Notes: generated from the sequence alone by a model not told the origin. A stretch of 64,000 nt of DNA from Flavobacteriaceae bacterium YJPT1-3 (GCA_029866965.1 CP123444.1:1467501-1531500), one strand, 5' to 3'; numbered from the stretch's first letter, positions 49,801 to 61,300 are shown. Program-made: numbers and translations.

Positions 49801-50457
49801 ATGAGTAAGAAAGCATTCATTTTTGATCTGGACGGAGTCGTTGTGGATACCGCCGGGTTCCACTATTTAGCCTGGCGCAGTCTGGCCGAAGAATTAGGCA
49901 TTTCCTTTTCGGAAGAACAGAATGAGCAATTCAAAGGTGTAAGCCGCAAGCGGTCCTTAGATCTACTTTTGGAACTGGGGGATAAAACGGCTCAGCAGGA
50001 GCAGAAAGATCAATGGTTGGTCCAAAAAAATGACGAGTACCTTTCCTACATCGAGAACATGACGGAGGAGGACATACTGCCGGGGGTAAAGAAAATTTTG
50101 AACTACCTGGAGGAGCGTCAGGTGAAAATGGCCTTGGGTTCGGCCAGTAAAAATGCCAAGCCCATACTGAAGCGCGTGGGCTTATTGGATAAGTTTGACG
50201 CCATAGTGGACGGGAATGATGTCAAAAAGGCCAAGCCTGATCCGGAAGTGTTCCTGATCGGGGCTCAATTATTGGGTGCCCAACCCTCCGATTGCGTGGT
50301 GTTTGAAGACTCCATTGCCGGAATCCAGGCGGCTAATATTGCCGGGATGGTCAGCATAGGGATTGGTGATGCAGAAGTGCTGCACGAGGCCCATCATAAC
50401 TTTAGGGATTTCACTGAAATTTCCGTAGCTTTTATTGCAAATCTATTGGACGACTAA
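49801..50457 (+). CDS. pgmB: Beta-phosphoglucomutase
   Basis: A 218-residue HAD-fold enzyme with the nucleophile/acid pair Asp9 and Asp11 in FDLDGVVVDTAGFH, the substrate motif FKGVSRKRSLDLLLELG, GSASKNAK (motif 2), and KPDPEVFL and FEDSIAGIQAA (motifs 3 and 4). It converts beta-glucose 1-phosphate to glucose 6-phosphate. The GH65 gene follows by 2 bp, giving the usual phosphorylase/mutase pair. Confidence 0.93.
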   Translation: MSKKAFIFDLDGVVVDTAGFHYLAWRSLAEELGISFSEEQNEQFKGVSRKRSLDLLLELGDKTAQQEQKDQWLVQKNDEYLSYIENMTEEDILPGVKKILNYLEERQVKMALGSASKNAKPILKRVGLLDKFDAIVDGNDVKKAKPDPEVFLIGAQLLGAQPSDCVVFEDSIAGIQAANIAGMVSIGIGDAEVLHEAHHNFRDFTEISVAFIANLLDD

Positions 50458-50459
50458 CT

Positions 50460-52765
50460 ATGAATCAAGACTATATTAAACCGGACGCCTGGTCCATCAT
50501 TGAAGAAGGATTTGAACCCGAGCGCGTAGAATCATCAGAAAGTTTACTGAGCCTGGGTAATGGGGCCATGGGGCAGCGGGCCAATTTTGAAGAAGATTAC
50601 AGTGGGGCTACCTTTCAAGGAAGCTACATCGGTGGGGTATACTATCCGGATAAAACCCGTGTAGGCTGGTGGAAGAACGGCTATCCGGAATACTTTGCCA
50701 AAGTCTTGAATGCCCCCAGCTGGATCGGCATTCGGGTTACCGTCAACGGCGAGAATCTGGATCTGCATACCTGTCAATCGGTGCGTAATTTCAGACGCGA
50801 ACTTAATATGCGGGAAGGTTGGTTAAGCCGAAGCTTTGAAGCTACCCTTCAAAATGGGGTGGAAGTCAAGGTGCTTGCCAAGCGTTTTCTCAGTCTGGAT
50901 CTGGATGAGGTTGGGGCGATCCGCTATTCCATCACGCCCGTTAATAAGGACGCGACCATTGCCTTTGAGCCCTATATTGATAGCGGGATCACCAATGAAG
51001 ACTCTAACTGGGACGATAAATTCTGGAATACCCTAAGTGTAGAAGATCAGGAGGAGCGCGCCTACATCACGGCCCACACCATGAAGACAAAGTTTCATGT
51101 GTGCACCTTTATGGCCAGTCGCTTATTCGTAGAGAATCGGGCGATCACGCTTTCGCGAAAGCAAAAAAGAAAGATAACTACCTGGGGCATGTTTATGAAA
51201 CGGACATCAAAGCCGCAGAGACCTTCACCATTCATAAATTTGGAGGCTACGTCACCTCTTTGAATCACGACAAAGATCAGTTGCGTCAGGCTGCCGATGC
51301 AGTGCTGGATGAGGCCTTGGAGCGTGGATATGAGCACTTACTGAAAAAACAAGCCGAAGACTGGGCCAATACCTGGTCCATGGCAGACATCACCATTGAG
51401 GGTGATGTTAAAGCCCAGCAAGGGATACGCTTCAATATCTTCCATTTGAATCAAACCTATACCGGGAAAGACGACCGACTCAACATTGGGCCTAAAGGAT
51501 TTACCGGAGAGAAATACGGCGGGAGCACTTATTGGGATACCGAAGCCTATTGTATTCCCTTCTACATGGCCACCAAAAATCAGCAGGTGGCGCGTAATCT
51601 ATTGACTTATCGCTACAACCATTTGCAAAAGGCCATAGAGAATGCCCAAAAATTGGGCTTTACGGATGGGGCGGCGCTCTATCCCATGGTGACCATGAAC
51701 GGGGAGGAGTGCCATAATGAATGGGAGATCACCTTTGAGGAAATCCATCGCAATGGATCTATGGTCTACGCCATTTACAATTACGTACGCTATACCGATG
51801 ATTATTCATACATCCCCGAAAAAGGCCTGGAAGTCATTATAGGCGTGGCGCGATTCTGGCAGCAACGAGCGACCTATTCCTTCCAAAAAGAACAGTTTGT
51901 GATCCTGGGAGTTACCGGACCTAATGAATACGAGAACAACGTCAACAACAACTGGTTTACGAATTATATCGCCAAGTGGTGTCTTGAATACGCCGTCAAA
52001 CAGGTAGAGCAGGTCAAGACCAGTCACCCTAAAGATTATAAGCGTATAGTGGAGAAAACCAAGCTGAAAGCAGAGGAAGTCGACGAGTGGCTGAATGTGG
52101 CTACCAAAATGTATTTCCCCAGAGATGAAGAGCGCGACATCTTTTTACAGCAGGATGGTTTCTTAGATAAAAAATTGATCACCGTTGCTGATCTGGATAA
52201 ATCAGAACGCCCCATCAACCAGAAATGGTCCTGGGACCGTATACTGCGATCGCCTTACATCAAACAGGCGGATACCCTACAAGGATTTTACTTCTTTGAA
52301 GATCACTTCTCTGATGAGGAGCTGCGGAAACACTTTGACTTTTATGAGCCTTTTACGGTGCATGAATCCTCGTTATCCCCCTGCGTACACAGTATTCAGG
52401 CAGCCAAGCTCGACAAAATGGATCAGGCGTATACCTTCTACCTGAGAACCTCTCGACTGGATCTGGACGATTACAACAAAGAGGTACACGAAGGGCTGCA
52501 TATCACCAGTATGGCCGGTACCTGGATGAGCATTGTGGAAGGTTTTGGAGGCATGCGCGTGCGCAACGGCATGTTATCCTTTGAGCCTAAGATTCCGGAG
52601 GCCTGGGACAGCTATTCGTTTAAAGTAAACTTTAGAGATCAGATCCTCAAGGTCCATGTGCATCAGGAGGGTACGACCTTCAGTCTGGACCAGGGAGATA
52701 ATTTGCAGATCTTATGCAAGAAGCTTCCCGTAACCGTGAGTTCCACAGAGGAGGTCACCGTTTAA
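50460..52765 (+). pseudogene. GH65 disaccharide (maltose-type) phosphorylase, frameshifted
   Basis: The two reading frames 50460-51263 and 51101-52765 together encode one GH65 phosphorylase of about 768 residues. The first part has the N-terminal beta-sandwich (YIKPDAWSIIEEGFEPERVESSESLLSLGN). The second has the (alpha/alpha)6 catalytic barrel with the general acid in EECHNEWEITFEEIHRNG. The switch is a net loss of one base near 51149-51168, where a 14-bp palindrome is followed by AAAAAAG. Downstream of the break, KKKDNYLGHVYETDI continues normally, so everything else is conserved. It may be a true loss, a homopolymer sequencing error, or ribosomal slippage. An intact enzyme would release beta-glucose 1-phosphate for pgmB. 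Confidence 0.88.
51149..51162. repeat. 14-bp palindrome GCTTTCGCGAAAGC at the GH65 frameshift
   Basis: Perfect copy exactly where the reading frame of the GH65 gene breaks: the upstream frame reads LSRK here and the downstream frame reads AFAKA. Confidence 0.9.
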
Positions 52766-52776
52766 AATGCGATCAG

Positions 52777-53679
52777 CTAGTCTTCTTCCGTAGCGATGGG
52801 CATAAAGATCTCGGCTTTCCAGTTGAGTTCGTTTCCGCCCATGTTCGGATTGTTGTAGAAGATTTCGATGGGCCTGGCGTCCACCTTGATGCCTTGCTCT
52901 TTGGCGTATTCCAACAGGGCGTACCAGGCACGGTCTGAGGTGATGTAATTTCCATTGTAGACCGCTTTCAATGATTTTTTGGCGTTCATCCTATCGTATT
53001 TGATGATGGGATGATCGGGCAGTCGGTCAGACCGCTTCACAGGGAAGGCGAAGCGATAGGAAATACTGTCGTTATAAATATTCCAGGAGGTGATCTCCAC
53101 AAACGGAGGGCCGTTCAGCTCCACTTGGTTCTGGATAAGTACATCGCTGAGTAAGGTATAATTAGCCATCATGCCCAGCGCTTTTTCAATTTGAATGCCC
53201 TGTTCCGGGACATAGGCATAATAGGTCGCCGGCGTGGTGGCCTCTCCTTCGATCGTGATCTTTATATGCTGTAAATGATCGTAAAGCGCCTCCCCGAAGG
53301 CTGCTACCATTTCTTCTGCATTTTGCGCTACTACTGTAGTTCCAAAAGGTACTGCTAGTCTGTTGTCCAGACTATTGTTGGTGTCGGTCACGTCTACACT
53401 TACCTGTAAAATGGAATCTTGTTGCGGTTTAAAGTACCATTGCAGACGATAGAGCGAATCTCCCTTCTTAATTTCCTGAGTGAGCTGTTCCAATCCTTCC
53501 TGACTTACAATGCGCGTGCTATCTAAAGAGCTACTCCAGGATTTAAGGGACTGCATGGCCGTTCCTGTATTCGTCTTTATTTTAAAATTGACCGTATAGT
53601 CGCCGGGTTTTAAAAAGAGGTACCAGAGGAGGGCTGCAACAAGTAAAACTAGTGCGCCTAAACCTATTTTCTTTATCAT
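52777..53679 (-). CDS. Membrane-anchored SRPBCC/GyrI-like domain protein
   Basis: A 300-residue protein with one N-terminal helix (IGLGALVLLVAALLWYLFL), a middle SRPBCC-like region (about 25-150) and a C-terminal GyrI-like effector-binding domain, recognised by DRAWYALLEYAKEQGIKVDARPIEIFYNNP and the final WKAEIFMPI. GyrI-like domains bind small hydrophobic or cationic ligands. It is last gene of the ASPIC/haloperoxidase operon, one base after the preceding stop, and its role is unknown. Confidence 0.65.
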   Translation of the reverse strand: MIKKIGLGALVLLVAALLWYLFLKPGDYTVNFKIKTNTGTAMQSLKSWSSSLDSTRIVSQEGLEQLTQEIKKGDSLYRLQWYFKPQQDSILQVSVDVTDTNNSLDNRLAVPFGTTVVAQNAEEMVAAFGEALYDHLQHIKITIEGEATTPATYYAYVPEQGIQIEKALGMMANYTLLSDVLIQNQVELNGPPFVEITSWNIYNDSISYRFAFPVKRSDRLPDHPIIKYDRMNAKKSLKAVYNGNYITSDRAWYALLEYAKEQGIKVDARPIEIFYNNPNMGGNELNWKAEIFMPIATEED

Positions 53680-53680
53680 A

Positions 53681-55036
53681 TCAGTTGGAGGCTTGTGCCG
53701 TATCGGCTTTCATGTTGAGGTTATTCACGATGAATTCACCTACGGCTTTGCCTTGTTCTAAACCTACTTCAATAGCTGCACGGTAGTGTATCCCGCCATA
53801 CAGACGGCTTACTGCGGCTTCTTCCGCTGCTTGTCGAAAGGAGGTGAAGTTACGAATGGGTAAACCATAGGCCACCTCGGTGTCGTCGTTGAAGGAGAAA
53901 TTATCGCCATAAATACTGGTCAGCGCCTCAGAAGCTGCCCCCGATACCACAGAGTGTCCCGAAACGTATTCCGGGAACGGAGGCGTCTGTAGGATAGGTT
54001 TCCAGGCATCATCTACGTATTCATTGATTAGGGTCTCCGGCCGGATCAGGTTACTGCGGTACTTCTCATCCCAGCAGCTGATAAAACCATCGGCCAAAGC
54101 AATGGAAACTTTGGTGTAAGCGTATAAGGTCTCCATCAGATCTGAGTTGGCTTTTTCAGCCGCGATCTTGGTGATACCGATCCAATGCCCTCCCGGAGTG
54201 ATCTTTTTGGTGGCGAACATCAAATGACCCTGTTGGGTGCTTACATAAGGGTTACAATCCCAGAACTGGGCGATCGCTACTTCCTCTGAGTTGTCCCCTT
54301 TCTGGGTTATGTCCTGACTGATGTCGTATACTTCTTTGAGCTCCTTATAAAAAGCAGAGCCTTCCTCCATGGAAAACGCCGGCGGAGGATTGGGTTTAAA
54401 TTGAGCCGCTGAGTCTAAAACAAAAGGTCGGATCTTATTCCAGTGAGGTTCGATCCCGGCCATATAAGCGGGCGGGGTGGGTTGCCAACGCGAGGGATCA
54501 TCAGTATTGATCGAGAATTTAGGCATGGTACGCGTCTGCTTGTAATTGTCTTTGTCCATCCAAGCCAGCATATGCTGTGCGACTTGCATGCCATAGGCTT
54601 CGGAGGCTTCGAATACTTCTTCGTTGCGTTCTCGCCAGATGGCATAGATGCTGTCGCGAAAGGTCTCCATTTTCGCTTCAGAGAAGATCAGTTTTTTGCT
54701 GAGTTCCATATGAGCCACCAGCGCTGCGGCATCCGTATTGACCAATTCATTATCCGGGGAAGGGATAGCGCTAAAATCGGTTAATTGTCCTGCTAATGAA
54801 TTATAGGCCGGATCCTGTAAAGCCAGAATCTCATAGGCCGCAATATTGGGATATGCATAAATTCTACTGGCTACAGGAGGTGAGAAAATGTCGTGTATGA
54901 TCACTTCAGTCACCTGTTCTATGGCTTCATGAAAATCATGGGGTGTCACTTCTAACGGTTGTGACTCCTTCTGGCAGGAGGTCCAAAGGAAACCGCTGAG
55001 TAGCAGGGTCAATACGCCTTGTATAGTCGTTTTCAT
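53681..55036 (-). CDS. Vanadium-dependent haloperoxidase/PAP2-like lipoprotein
   Basis: A 451-residue protein with a lipoprotein signal (cysteine 21 in LWTSCQKE) and the vanadium haloperoxidase/acid phosphatase-type active-site motifs: a K...R.NLIRPET block, PEYVSGHSV, and SRLYGGIHYRAAIEVG carrying the vanadate-binding histidine. Bacteroidota members of this family are often predicted haloperoxidases, but halogenation activity cannot be read from sequence. It sits in the ASPIC/UnbV operon, where it starts at the last base of the upstream gene. Confidence 0.85.
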   Translation of the reverse strand: MKTTIQGVLTLLLSGFLWTSCQKESQPLEVTPHDFHEAIEQVTEVIIHDIFSPPVASRIYAYPNIAAYEILALQDPAYNSLAGQLTDFSAIPSPDNELVNTDAAALVAHMELSKKLIFSEAKMETFRDSIYAIWRERNEEVFEASEAYGMQVAQHMLAWMDKDNYKQTRTMPKFSINTDDPSRWQPTPPAYMAGIEPHWNKIRPFVLDSAAQFKPNPPPAFSMEEGSAFYKELKEVYDISQDITQKGDNSEEVAIAQFWDCNPYVSTQQGHLMFATKKITPGGHWIGITKIAAEKANSDLMETLYAYTKVSIALADGFISCWDEKYRSNLIRPETLINEYVDDAWKPILQTPPFPEYVSGHSVVSGAASEALTSIYGDNFSFNDDTEVAYGLPIRNFTSFRQAAEEAAVSRLYGGIHYRAAIEVGLEQGKAVGEFIVNNLNMKADTAQASN

Positions 55037-58000
55037 CAGTTTGTTTTCTTGATCGTGTACACTTCTGCTGCCGCATTATTGAAGACCGCAAGCAGATAGT
55101 TTTGGTTGTTTAACGAAATAATTTCTAAGTGCCGAATGGATTTCTGAGCAAAATCGAGGCCCATTTCGAATCCCGGCTTTATGTCTTGTGTCGATTCAAT
55201 CAATGCTCCGCTAAAAGCATCCAAGCGACCGTGATACGGTTTGACTCCAAAATAGTTCCCTCCGGCCAGCACTTCCGTCTTACCGTCTCCATCAAAATCA
55301 AATTTAGTAAAGGCCATAATTGGACTCACCTGAAGGTCTCTATCAAAGGGTACAAAGGTAAAATTCCCGGCCTCATTTTTCAAGTATCCGGAGCGTAGAT
55401 TGCTCACCGTAAGCACCGTACTTCCCTCCAATTGCTCTTCAGTCAGCAGTTCTTCAACCGTTTGACCGGCAAAGTCGGCGTAGCGGGTATACTTTTTTCG
55501 TAAAAAGACCAATTGCTCACTCAAGCCATCCAATCCTTCAATGGGGTAGTAGTTGCCTTCTTTTGCAGAAGCTACAATCGTTTCAGTTTGACCGTTTTGG
55601 TCAAAATCATGGTAATACATGCGAAGCGGAGCCTTTTCACTGGCCTGGAATTTACTGTTCTCTCCCCAGTTGCCCAGAAGATAATCGTCGTCTCCATCAC
55701 TGTCTATGTCAAAGGCGATGATGCTTTGCCAGAGGCCGTGATGCCCCTGATCTAGTTTGTCGACCGGTTTCAATTTTCCGTTTTGATTCTCGTAGAACAG
55801 TGGCTTCATCCATTCACCCACGATAATCAGGTCGGTCGTGCCGTCCCCATTAAAATCACTCCAGATTGCATCGGTGACCATGCCTAGTTGCCCCATGGGG
55901 TTCGTGTCATCCACTTCAAATTGACCCTTAGTATTTTTCAGTAAGTAGGCCTGTGGGAGTTTGCCGTAGTCCCCGGTGACCATCTGATTCCCTACGAAGA
56001 GGTCAAGATCTCCATCGCCGTCGTAATCAAAAGGGGCGAGTACGCTGGCGTTTTCGAAATAGGGAGGCAGGTTTTGCTTGACAAAGCTGCTGTCCTTAGC
56101 GATGAAATAGGCATCCAATAAAGGTTCAGCCTGACCATAGAAGTCGGCGCCTCCGGTTCCGATCAACAGGTCGGCTTTCCCGTCTCCATTAAAATCTTCC
56201 AGAACGGCGGCCACTTCCTCGTTGATGGAGTCTTGAAGAACGACATTCAGCATAGGATAGTTTTGTATATCCGCTTTCGCGTAAGCAGTATCCTGCTGCC
56301 AGTAGACTTGAGCTGCGATCCGTTTCGATCCGCCAAAGTAGAGATCGGTTTTTCCGTCCTGGTTCAGATCACCCACGGCTAACGCCGGACCCCGGTCTGA
56401 AAATTCAAAAGGAATGAGTTTTTGCCTTAAAAAGTCTTGATAGCGGTCTTCCTGATGTACAAAATCGATTCCGAGATTGTCCTTCACTTTCTGAAATAGG
56501 GGATCGCGTTTGGGTTGCAAGCGCTGATAATCGAAGGGGCTGGCATTTTCCGGACTAATTTTTAGCTTTTGATTGACTGCTATGTTAGTCATAAGCTGTG
56601 ACTGCTGATCAGGCCAGATGATGCGTAAAGAATCAACCTGTGTGGTAGAACCCAGGCCAAAATGAAGAAGCGGTTCTGAGGAGGCCTGAAAGCCTCGTAC
56701 CGTATAATGCTCTTTGAATTGCATCTTCCCGTCGTGATAGACAAAGACCTTAGCTCCAAGAGCGTAGGTGTTCTTTCCGGGAAACTGAAGGTCCAGCTGC
56801 AGGTAATTGGCCTTTTGGTCGGTTTTATTGATGTAAAAAGAGGGAGGGGCGTTCAGATTATTGGTGATCAGGTCCAGGTCTCCATCCCCGTCCAGGTCAG
56901 CGTAAGCGCTGGCTCCACTGACCAGGGTATCCTTGACGGTCCAGGTGCCGGACTCATCCTTAAAACCAGTATTTCCATCGCCTCGAAAGACATAATTATG
57001 GATGGTGCCTTTCGGCATCAGGTTGAGTGCTTCCTGATCGATCAAACTGGTGTTATCGATTTTACTTCTAATTTGCTCACTGGAAATGAATTTGATGTAG
57101 TCCAGATCGTTAGGACGTTTAGGAATACCATTAGAAATGAAGAGGTCCTGATGACCATCCTGATCATAATCGCCAAAGAGGGCACTCCAGCTCCAGTCAG
57201 TAGCTGCTACTCCGCTGGCCAGGGCACTTTCGGTAAACTGGTACCCCGGCTGATTCACGTAGAGCATGTTGCGGGTAAACTGGTAATGGTAACCAAATTG
57301 TTCGGTGCGCATTTGTTGGGTTTGGATGTTGTCATCACCTTCTGATGATTTAAGCACCCGTTCGTCTTGCGGCAGCATATCCAGTGAGATCATATCCGGC
57401 CAGCCGTCGTGGTTGATATCAGCCACATCATTCCCCATGGAGAAACGAGAGGTATGTCCGAAATAGTCACGTAATTGTTCTTTGAAGGTCCCATCCCCTT
57501 GATTGATGTAGAAATAATCATCTTCGTGAAAGTCGTTGCCCACATAAATATCCGGTAACCCATCCCTGTTAAAATCAGCCACGGCAAGACCCAGTCCATA
57601 ACCATTGACTCCTCCGTAAATACCGGCTTCTTCGCTAACATCGGTAAAGCGATCTCCATCGTTGCGCATCAATCGATCTCCGGTCTCGTAGTTCCTTTTT
57701 TCGCGTAAGCTTGCTTTGCCGAATGAATCTTGCGTATGCACGGCATGGTTAAGAATGTAAAGATCCAGATCGCCGTCCAGGTCGTAATCCAGAAAAGCGG
57801 CTGAGGAACTGTAGGTGTCCAGGTCTAAGCCGTAGGCTGCAGCTTGTTCTTTGAAGGTATTGTCCCCTTGGTTGATGAATAGTTCGTTGTGACCATCCAT
57901 CCCATTGATGCCAACCACGGCACAGACATAAATGTCCAGTAATCCGTCACCGTTCACATCGCCCATGACAACACCGGTATTCCAGTCGCTGTTTCCGGCC

Positions 58001-58305
58001 ACTCCGGCCGACTCCGAAATGTCCTCAAAACGAAGTCCGCCTTGATTGAGATAGAGTTTGTTTTTTACCTGGTTCCCCGAAAAGAAGAGATCGGGAAGGC
58101 CATCCTGATTGATATCGCCTACGGCCAAACCCCCTCCATTGTAAAAATAAAGGTAGTCCAGTATGTTCATGTCCTCATCCGCTTGTAAGCTGTTCTGAAA
58201 GGACACCCCGGCTTTTTTGGCCGGTAGGGTTTTAAACACCGAGCCTTCCTTTGTGCAGGAGAGCAAGAGGAGGACGGATAGGAAAAGGGCAGATTTCTTA
58301 ATCAT
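55036..58305 (-). CDS. FG-GAP/ASPIC-UnbV lipoprotein
   Basis: A 1089-residue lipoprotein (cysteine 17 in LLLLSCTK). Many FG-GAP/VCBS beta-propeller repeats carry Ca2+-type D-x-N-x-D-G-x-x-D-L loops (GDINQDGLPDLFF, GDVNGDGLLDIYV, ADFNRDGLPDIYV). An ASPIC/UnbV domain around residues 510-560 is marked by HFGLGSTTQVDSLRIIWP, and a second propeller follows. It is likely a surface-exposed extracellular protein. It overlaps the next gene by one base and the previous gene by 8 bp. Confidence 0.88.
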   Translation of the reverse strand: MIKKSALFLSVLLLLSCTKEGSVFKTLPAKKAGVSFQNSLQADEDMNILDYLYFYNGGGLAVGDINQDGLPDLFFSGNQVKNKLYLNQGGLRFEDISESAGVAGNSDWNTGVVMGDVNGDGLLDIYVCAVVGINGMDGHNELFINQGDNTFKEQAAAYGLDLDTYSSSAAFLDYDLDGDLDLYILNHAVHTQDSFGKASLREKRNYETGDRLMRNDGDRFTDVSEEAGIYGGVNGYGLGLAVADFNRDGLPDIYVGNDFHEDDYFYINQGDGTFKEQLRDYFGHTSRFSMGNDVADINHDGWPDMISLDMLPQDERVLKSSEGDDNIQTQQMRTEQFGYHYQFTRNMLYVNQPGYQFTESALASGVAATDWSWSALFGDYDQDGHQDLFISNGIPKRPNDLDYIKFISSEQIRSKIDNTSLIDQEALNLMPKGTIHNYVFRGDGNTGFKDESGTWTVKDTLVSGASAYADLDGDGDLDLITNNLNAPPSFYINKTDQKANYLQLDLQFPGKNTYALGAKVFVYHDGKMQFKEHYTVRGFQASSEPLLHFGLGSTTQVDSLRIIWPDQQSQLMTNIAVNQKLKISPENASPFDYQRLQPKRDPLFQKVKDNLGIDFVHQEDRYQDFLRQKLIPFEFSDRGPALAVGDLNQDGKTDLYFGGSKRIAAQVYWQQDTAYAKADIQNYPMLNVVLQDSINEEVAAVLEDFNGDGKADLLIGTGGADFYGQAEPLLDAYFIAKDSSFVKQNLPPYFENASVLAPFDYDGDGDLDLFVGNQMVTGDYGKLPQAYLLKNTKGQFEVDDTNPMGQLGMVTDAIWSDFNGDGTTDLIIVGEWMKPLFYENQNGKLKPVDKLDQGHHGLWQSIIAFDIDSDGDDDYLLGNWGENSKFQASEKAPLRMYYHDFDQNGQTETIVASAKEGNYYPIEGLDGLSEQLVFLRKKYTRYADFAGQTVEELLTEEQLEGSTVLTVSNLRSGYLKNEAGNFTFVPFDRDLQVSPIMAFTKFDFDGDGKTEVLAGGNYFGVKPYHGRLDAFSGALIESTQDIKPGFEMGLDFAQKSIRHLEIISLNNQNYLLAVFNNAAAEVYTIKKTN
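56273..56286. repeat. Variant palindrome GCTTTCGCGTAAGC
   Basis: One-base variant in the second FG-GAP gene, read as AYAKA on the minus strand. Confidence 0.75.
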
Positions 58306-61300
58306 CTAGCGCGTAGATCTTAGGTTGTTGATCATTCACTGCGGCGATCAGGTACCGTTTATCAGACCGGTCTCTAAATACTTCCAAATGCTTGATCTCA
58401 TCGCGAATAAAGAATCCGCTCTCGTCGTAATTTTGCCAGGTATAATCCAGGGCGCCATTACTTAAGAGTACATTTCCATAATTCCCGTCCAATTGGGAAT
58501 ATTGAGGTTTGAATTCAAAGTTGTTACCACCTAAGATAAGGTCCAGATAACCGTCTTTATTCAGATCGGTGCAGGCGATACCGCAAATACAAGACAACTG
58601 TACCTGATAGGGGAGTTTCTGAACAGTAAAAGCACCTTTACCCTTGTTGATGGCGATCACCGACTGGGAGGTGTTCACCGTTTTAACAATGGAATTCTTA
58701 AAGATCTCTGGATTGAACAGCTCGCCTACGGTGCGTTTAGCGTAGTCAGAGGCTTTTATATTCTCTTTTTTGAGGGAGACCACCTGAGCGGTAATCTCTT
58801 TTTTCTGATGGATGGGATAATACTCTCCATTTTCCTGATAGGTCGTGATTTGCTCAATGGTTCCGTTACTATCGTAATCATTGATAAATAACTTCATGGG
58901 CGAATCGGCCGTAGGGCGATAGTGAAGATTCGTCCCTTCATTACCCAAGATCAGATCCTGGTCCCCGTCGTTATCCAGATCAGCCGTGGCGATGGTATTC
59001 CACCATCCTTTTAAGGCGTCCAGATCACTTTCCATGAAGCGGAGTCGGCGACCTGAGTTCAAATAGATTCCCGGGCTGCCCCATTCGGAGGTGGTCACCA
59101 GATCGAGTTTGTCGTCTCCGTCTATATCTACCCACACCGCATCGGTGATCATTCCCGCATCTTTTAGGTCGTAGGCGACCCGCTCGGTGGCGTCTGTAAA
59201 AGTGCCGTCTCCGTTATTTTCCAGGAATAAATGCTCGGGGTCAATGCCGTAGACACCTACCACACTACGAGACCCGATAAAAACATCCACGTCTCCATCA
59301 TTGTCAAAGTCATGAGGGGCAATCACCGCCATGTTTTGCTGGGCTGACGGAATTTCCTGAGCACTCTTGCTAAAGCCGCCCTTGCCATTGTTCACATACA
59401 ATCGTGGTCTCAAATCATTGTTTGATCCAACCTCATTACCGCCGGAAGCGACCATAAGATCCAGATCTCCATCCCCATCGGCGTCAAAAAAGGCCGCAGC
59501 TGTATCTTCGTAAGCGCTATCCTGATCAAAGGGATTGGTGGTTTTGTTCTCCAATTTTCCGCCTCCACGGTGGAGGTACAGGGTCCCGGACTGATTTTTT
59601 GCTCCTCCGAGAAAGAGGTCTTCGTTGCCGTCACCATTGACGTCACCCACTGCCAGTGCAGGACCTTCCTGGGATAGCTTTTTAGCGATCAGGCCTTCAT
59701 AGTCAAAATCGTTATAGGCGTTCTCCTGATGAGCCACCAAGATGCCGTTTTCAACGGGCTTTAAAAGTGTTTTCTTCGAAGTTCGTTTGCGCGGAGTGTA
59801 GGTTTCCTGGGCGTCAGTAAGGACCAGTTTAATTTCCTGATCGGCCTCAACCGCTGTCAGGAGCTGGGTTTTGTCATTAGGCCAAACCACACGCAGCGAA
59901 TCGATTTTAGGAGTAGATCCCAATCCGATGGTCATGCCGTACTCCATAGAAGATTGAAAGCCTCGGGAGGGAATCATTTCCTGAAAGAAAACCTCCTTAT
60001 CCCGATAGAGCCATACAGAGACTCCCACGCCAAAAGGGTTCTTCTGGTTCCCTTCGAACTTGATCTTTAAGTAATGATGATCGGTGAGTTCGTTGGTCTT
60101 ATTCTCATAAATGAAGGAGGGCATGTTCACGTTGTTGATGACCAGATCCAGGTCTCCGTCATTATCCAAATCTCCGTAGGCCGATCCGTTGGACATACTC
60201 AGTTGATCCAATCCCCATTTGGCCGTACTGTTCTCAAAGGTGAGATCCCGTTTATTTTCAAAAGCGTAATTGGGCAGCGGGGTGGTGGGCATTTTATTGA
60301 TGATGGAGTCGATCGCCTTCAATTTACCGGTGACCGCCATATCACGAATGATCTCATTGGCGAAGAAATCCACAAAATCAAGATCAGTAAGGTCGTGATT
60401 GATCCCATTGGTTACAAAAATATCGCGATAACCGTCATTATCGAGGTCCACCAGGAGTCCGGCCCAGCTCCAGTCGGTAGCATCGACCCCACTGAAATAA
60501 GCCGTTTCACTAAAGGAGCCGTTCCCATTATTGATCTGTAGGGTGTTCTGGATGTACTGTTGGTAGAAGTCTTTGCTTTGCTTGAGTTTGAACACATCGT
60601 ACCCGTCAAACTCCATGACCGATTTAACGCGCTCCTCTTTTTCCGGGAGCATATCGGTGATGAAAATGTCTTGCAGTCCGTCGTTATTGATATCCGCCAT
60701 ATCCACGCCCATGGCGGAAAGCGATAATCGGGAGGTCCAGTTCTTGATGTCCTCGGTAAAAGTACCATCCTGATTATTGATGTAGAGGTAGTCCCGTTCG
60801 TAAAAATCGTTGGAGATGTAGAGGTCCGGCCAAAGGTCCTGATTGATGTCGGTCACCATGACCCCCAATCCAAAGCCTATCAGGCTTCCATAGATGCCCG
60901 CTTCCTCACTGACGTCGGTGAAGGTGTCACCGTCATTACGCATCAAGAGATCCCCTACGCCTCTAAAATTAGGATTGATCGACTTCCAGTCCTGGGCGCG
61001 TACTTCCCGTTGCTCGGCATAGCCCAGCCCGGATACCGGAATGTTACTGTTGTTCAGTATGTAGACGTCGAGATCCCCATCTTTGTCATAATCAAAGAAA
61101 CTGGCGTGGGTCGAAAAACCGGTTTTGGCCAGATTGTATTTCGCCGCTTGCTCTGTGAAAGTGAGATCCCCATTATTGATGTAGAGGTCGTTATCGTGAT
61201 TGTTTCCTTCTGAATTTCCGGCGTTGCTCACATAGATGTCCAGAAGGCCGTCTGCATTGACATCGGCCATGGTAACCCCGGTTGACCAGGGTTTGTTTCC

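Noticed and set aside
56707-57345. Plus-strand open frames within the FG-GAP genes (also near 60074-60541 and 63414-63635)
   Set aside because: They mirror the D-x-N-x-D-G repeats on the other strand and contain no recognisable protein features.
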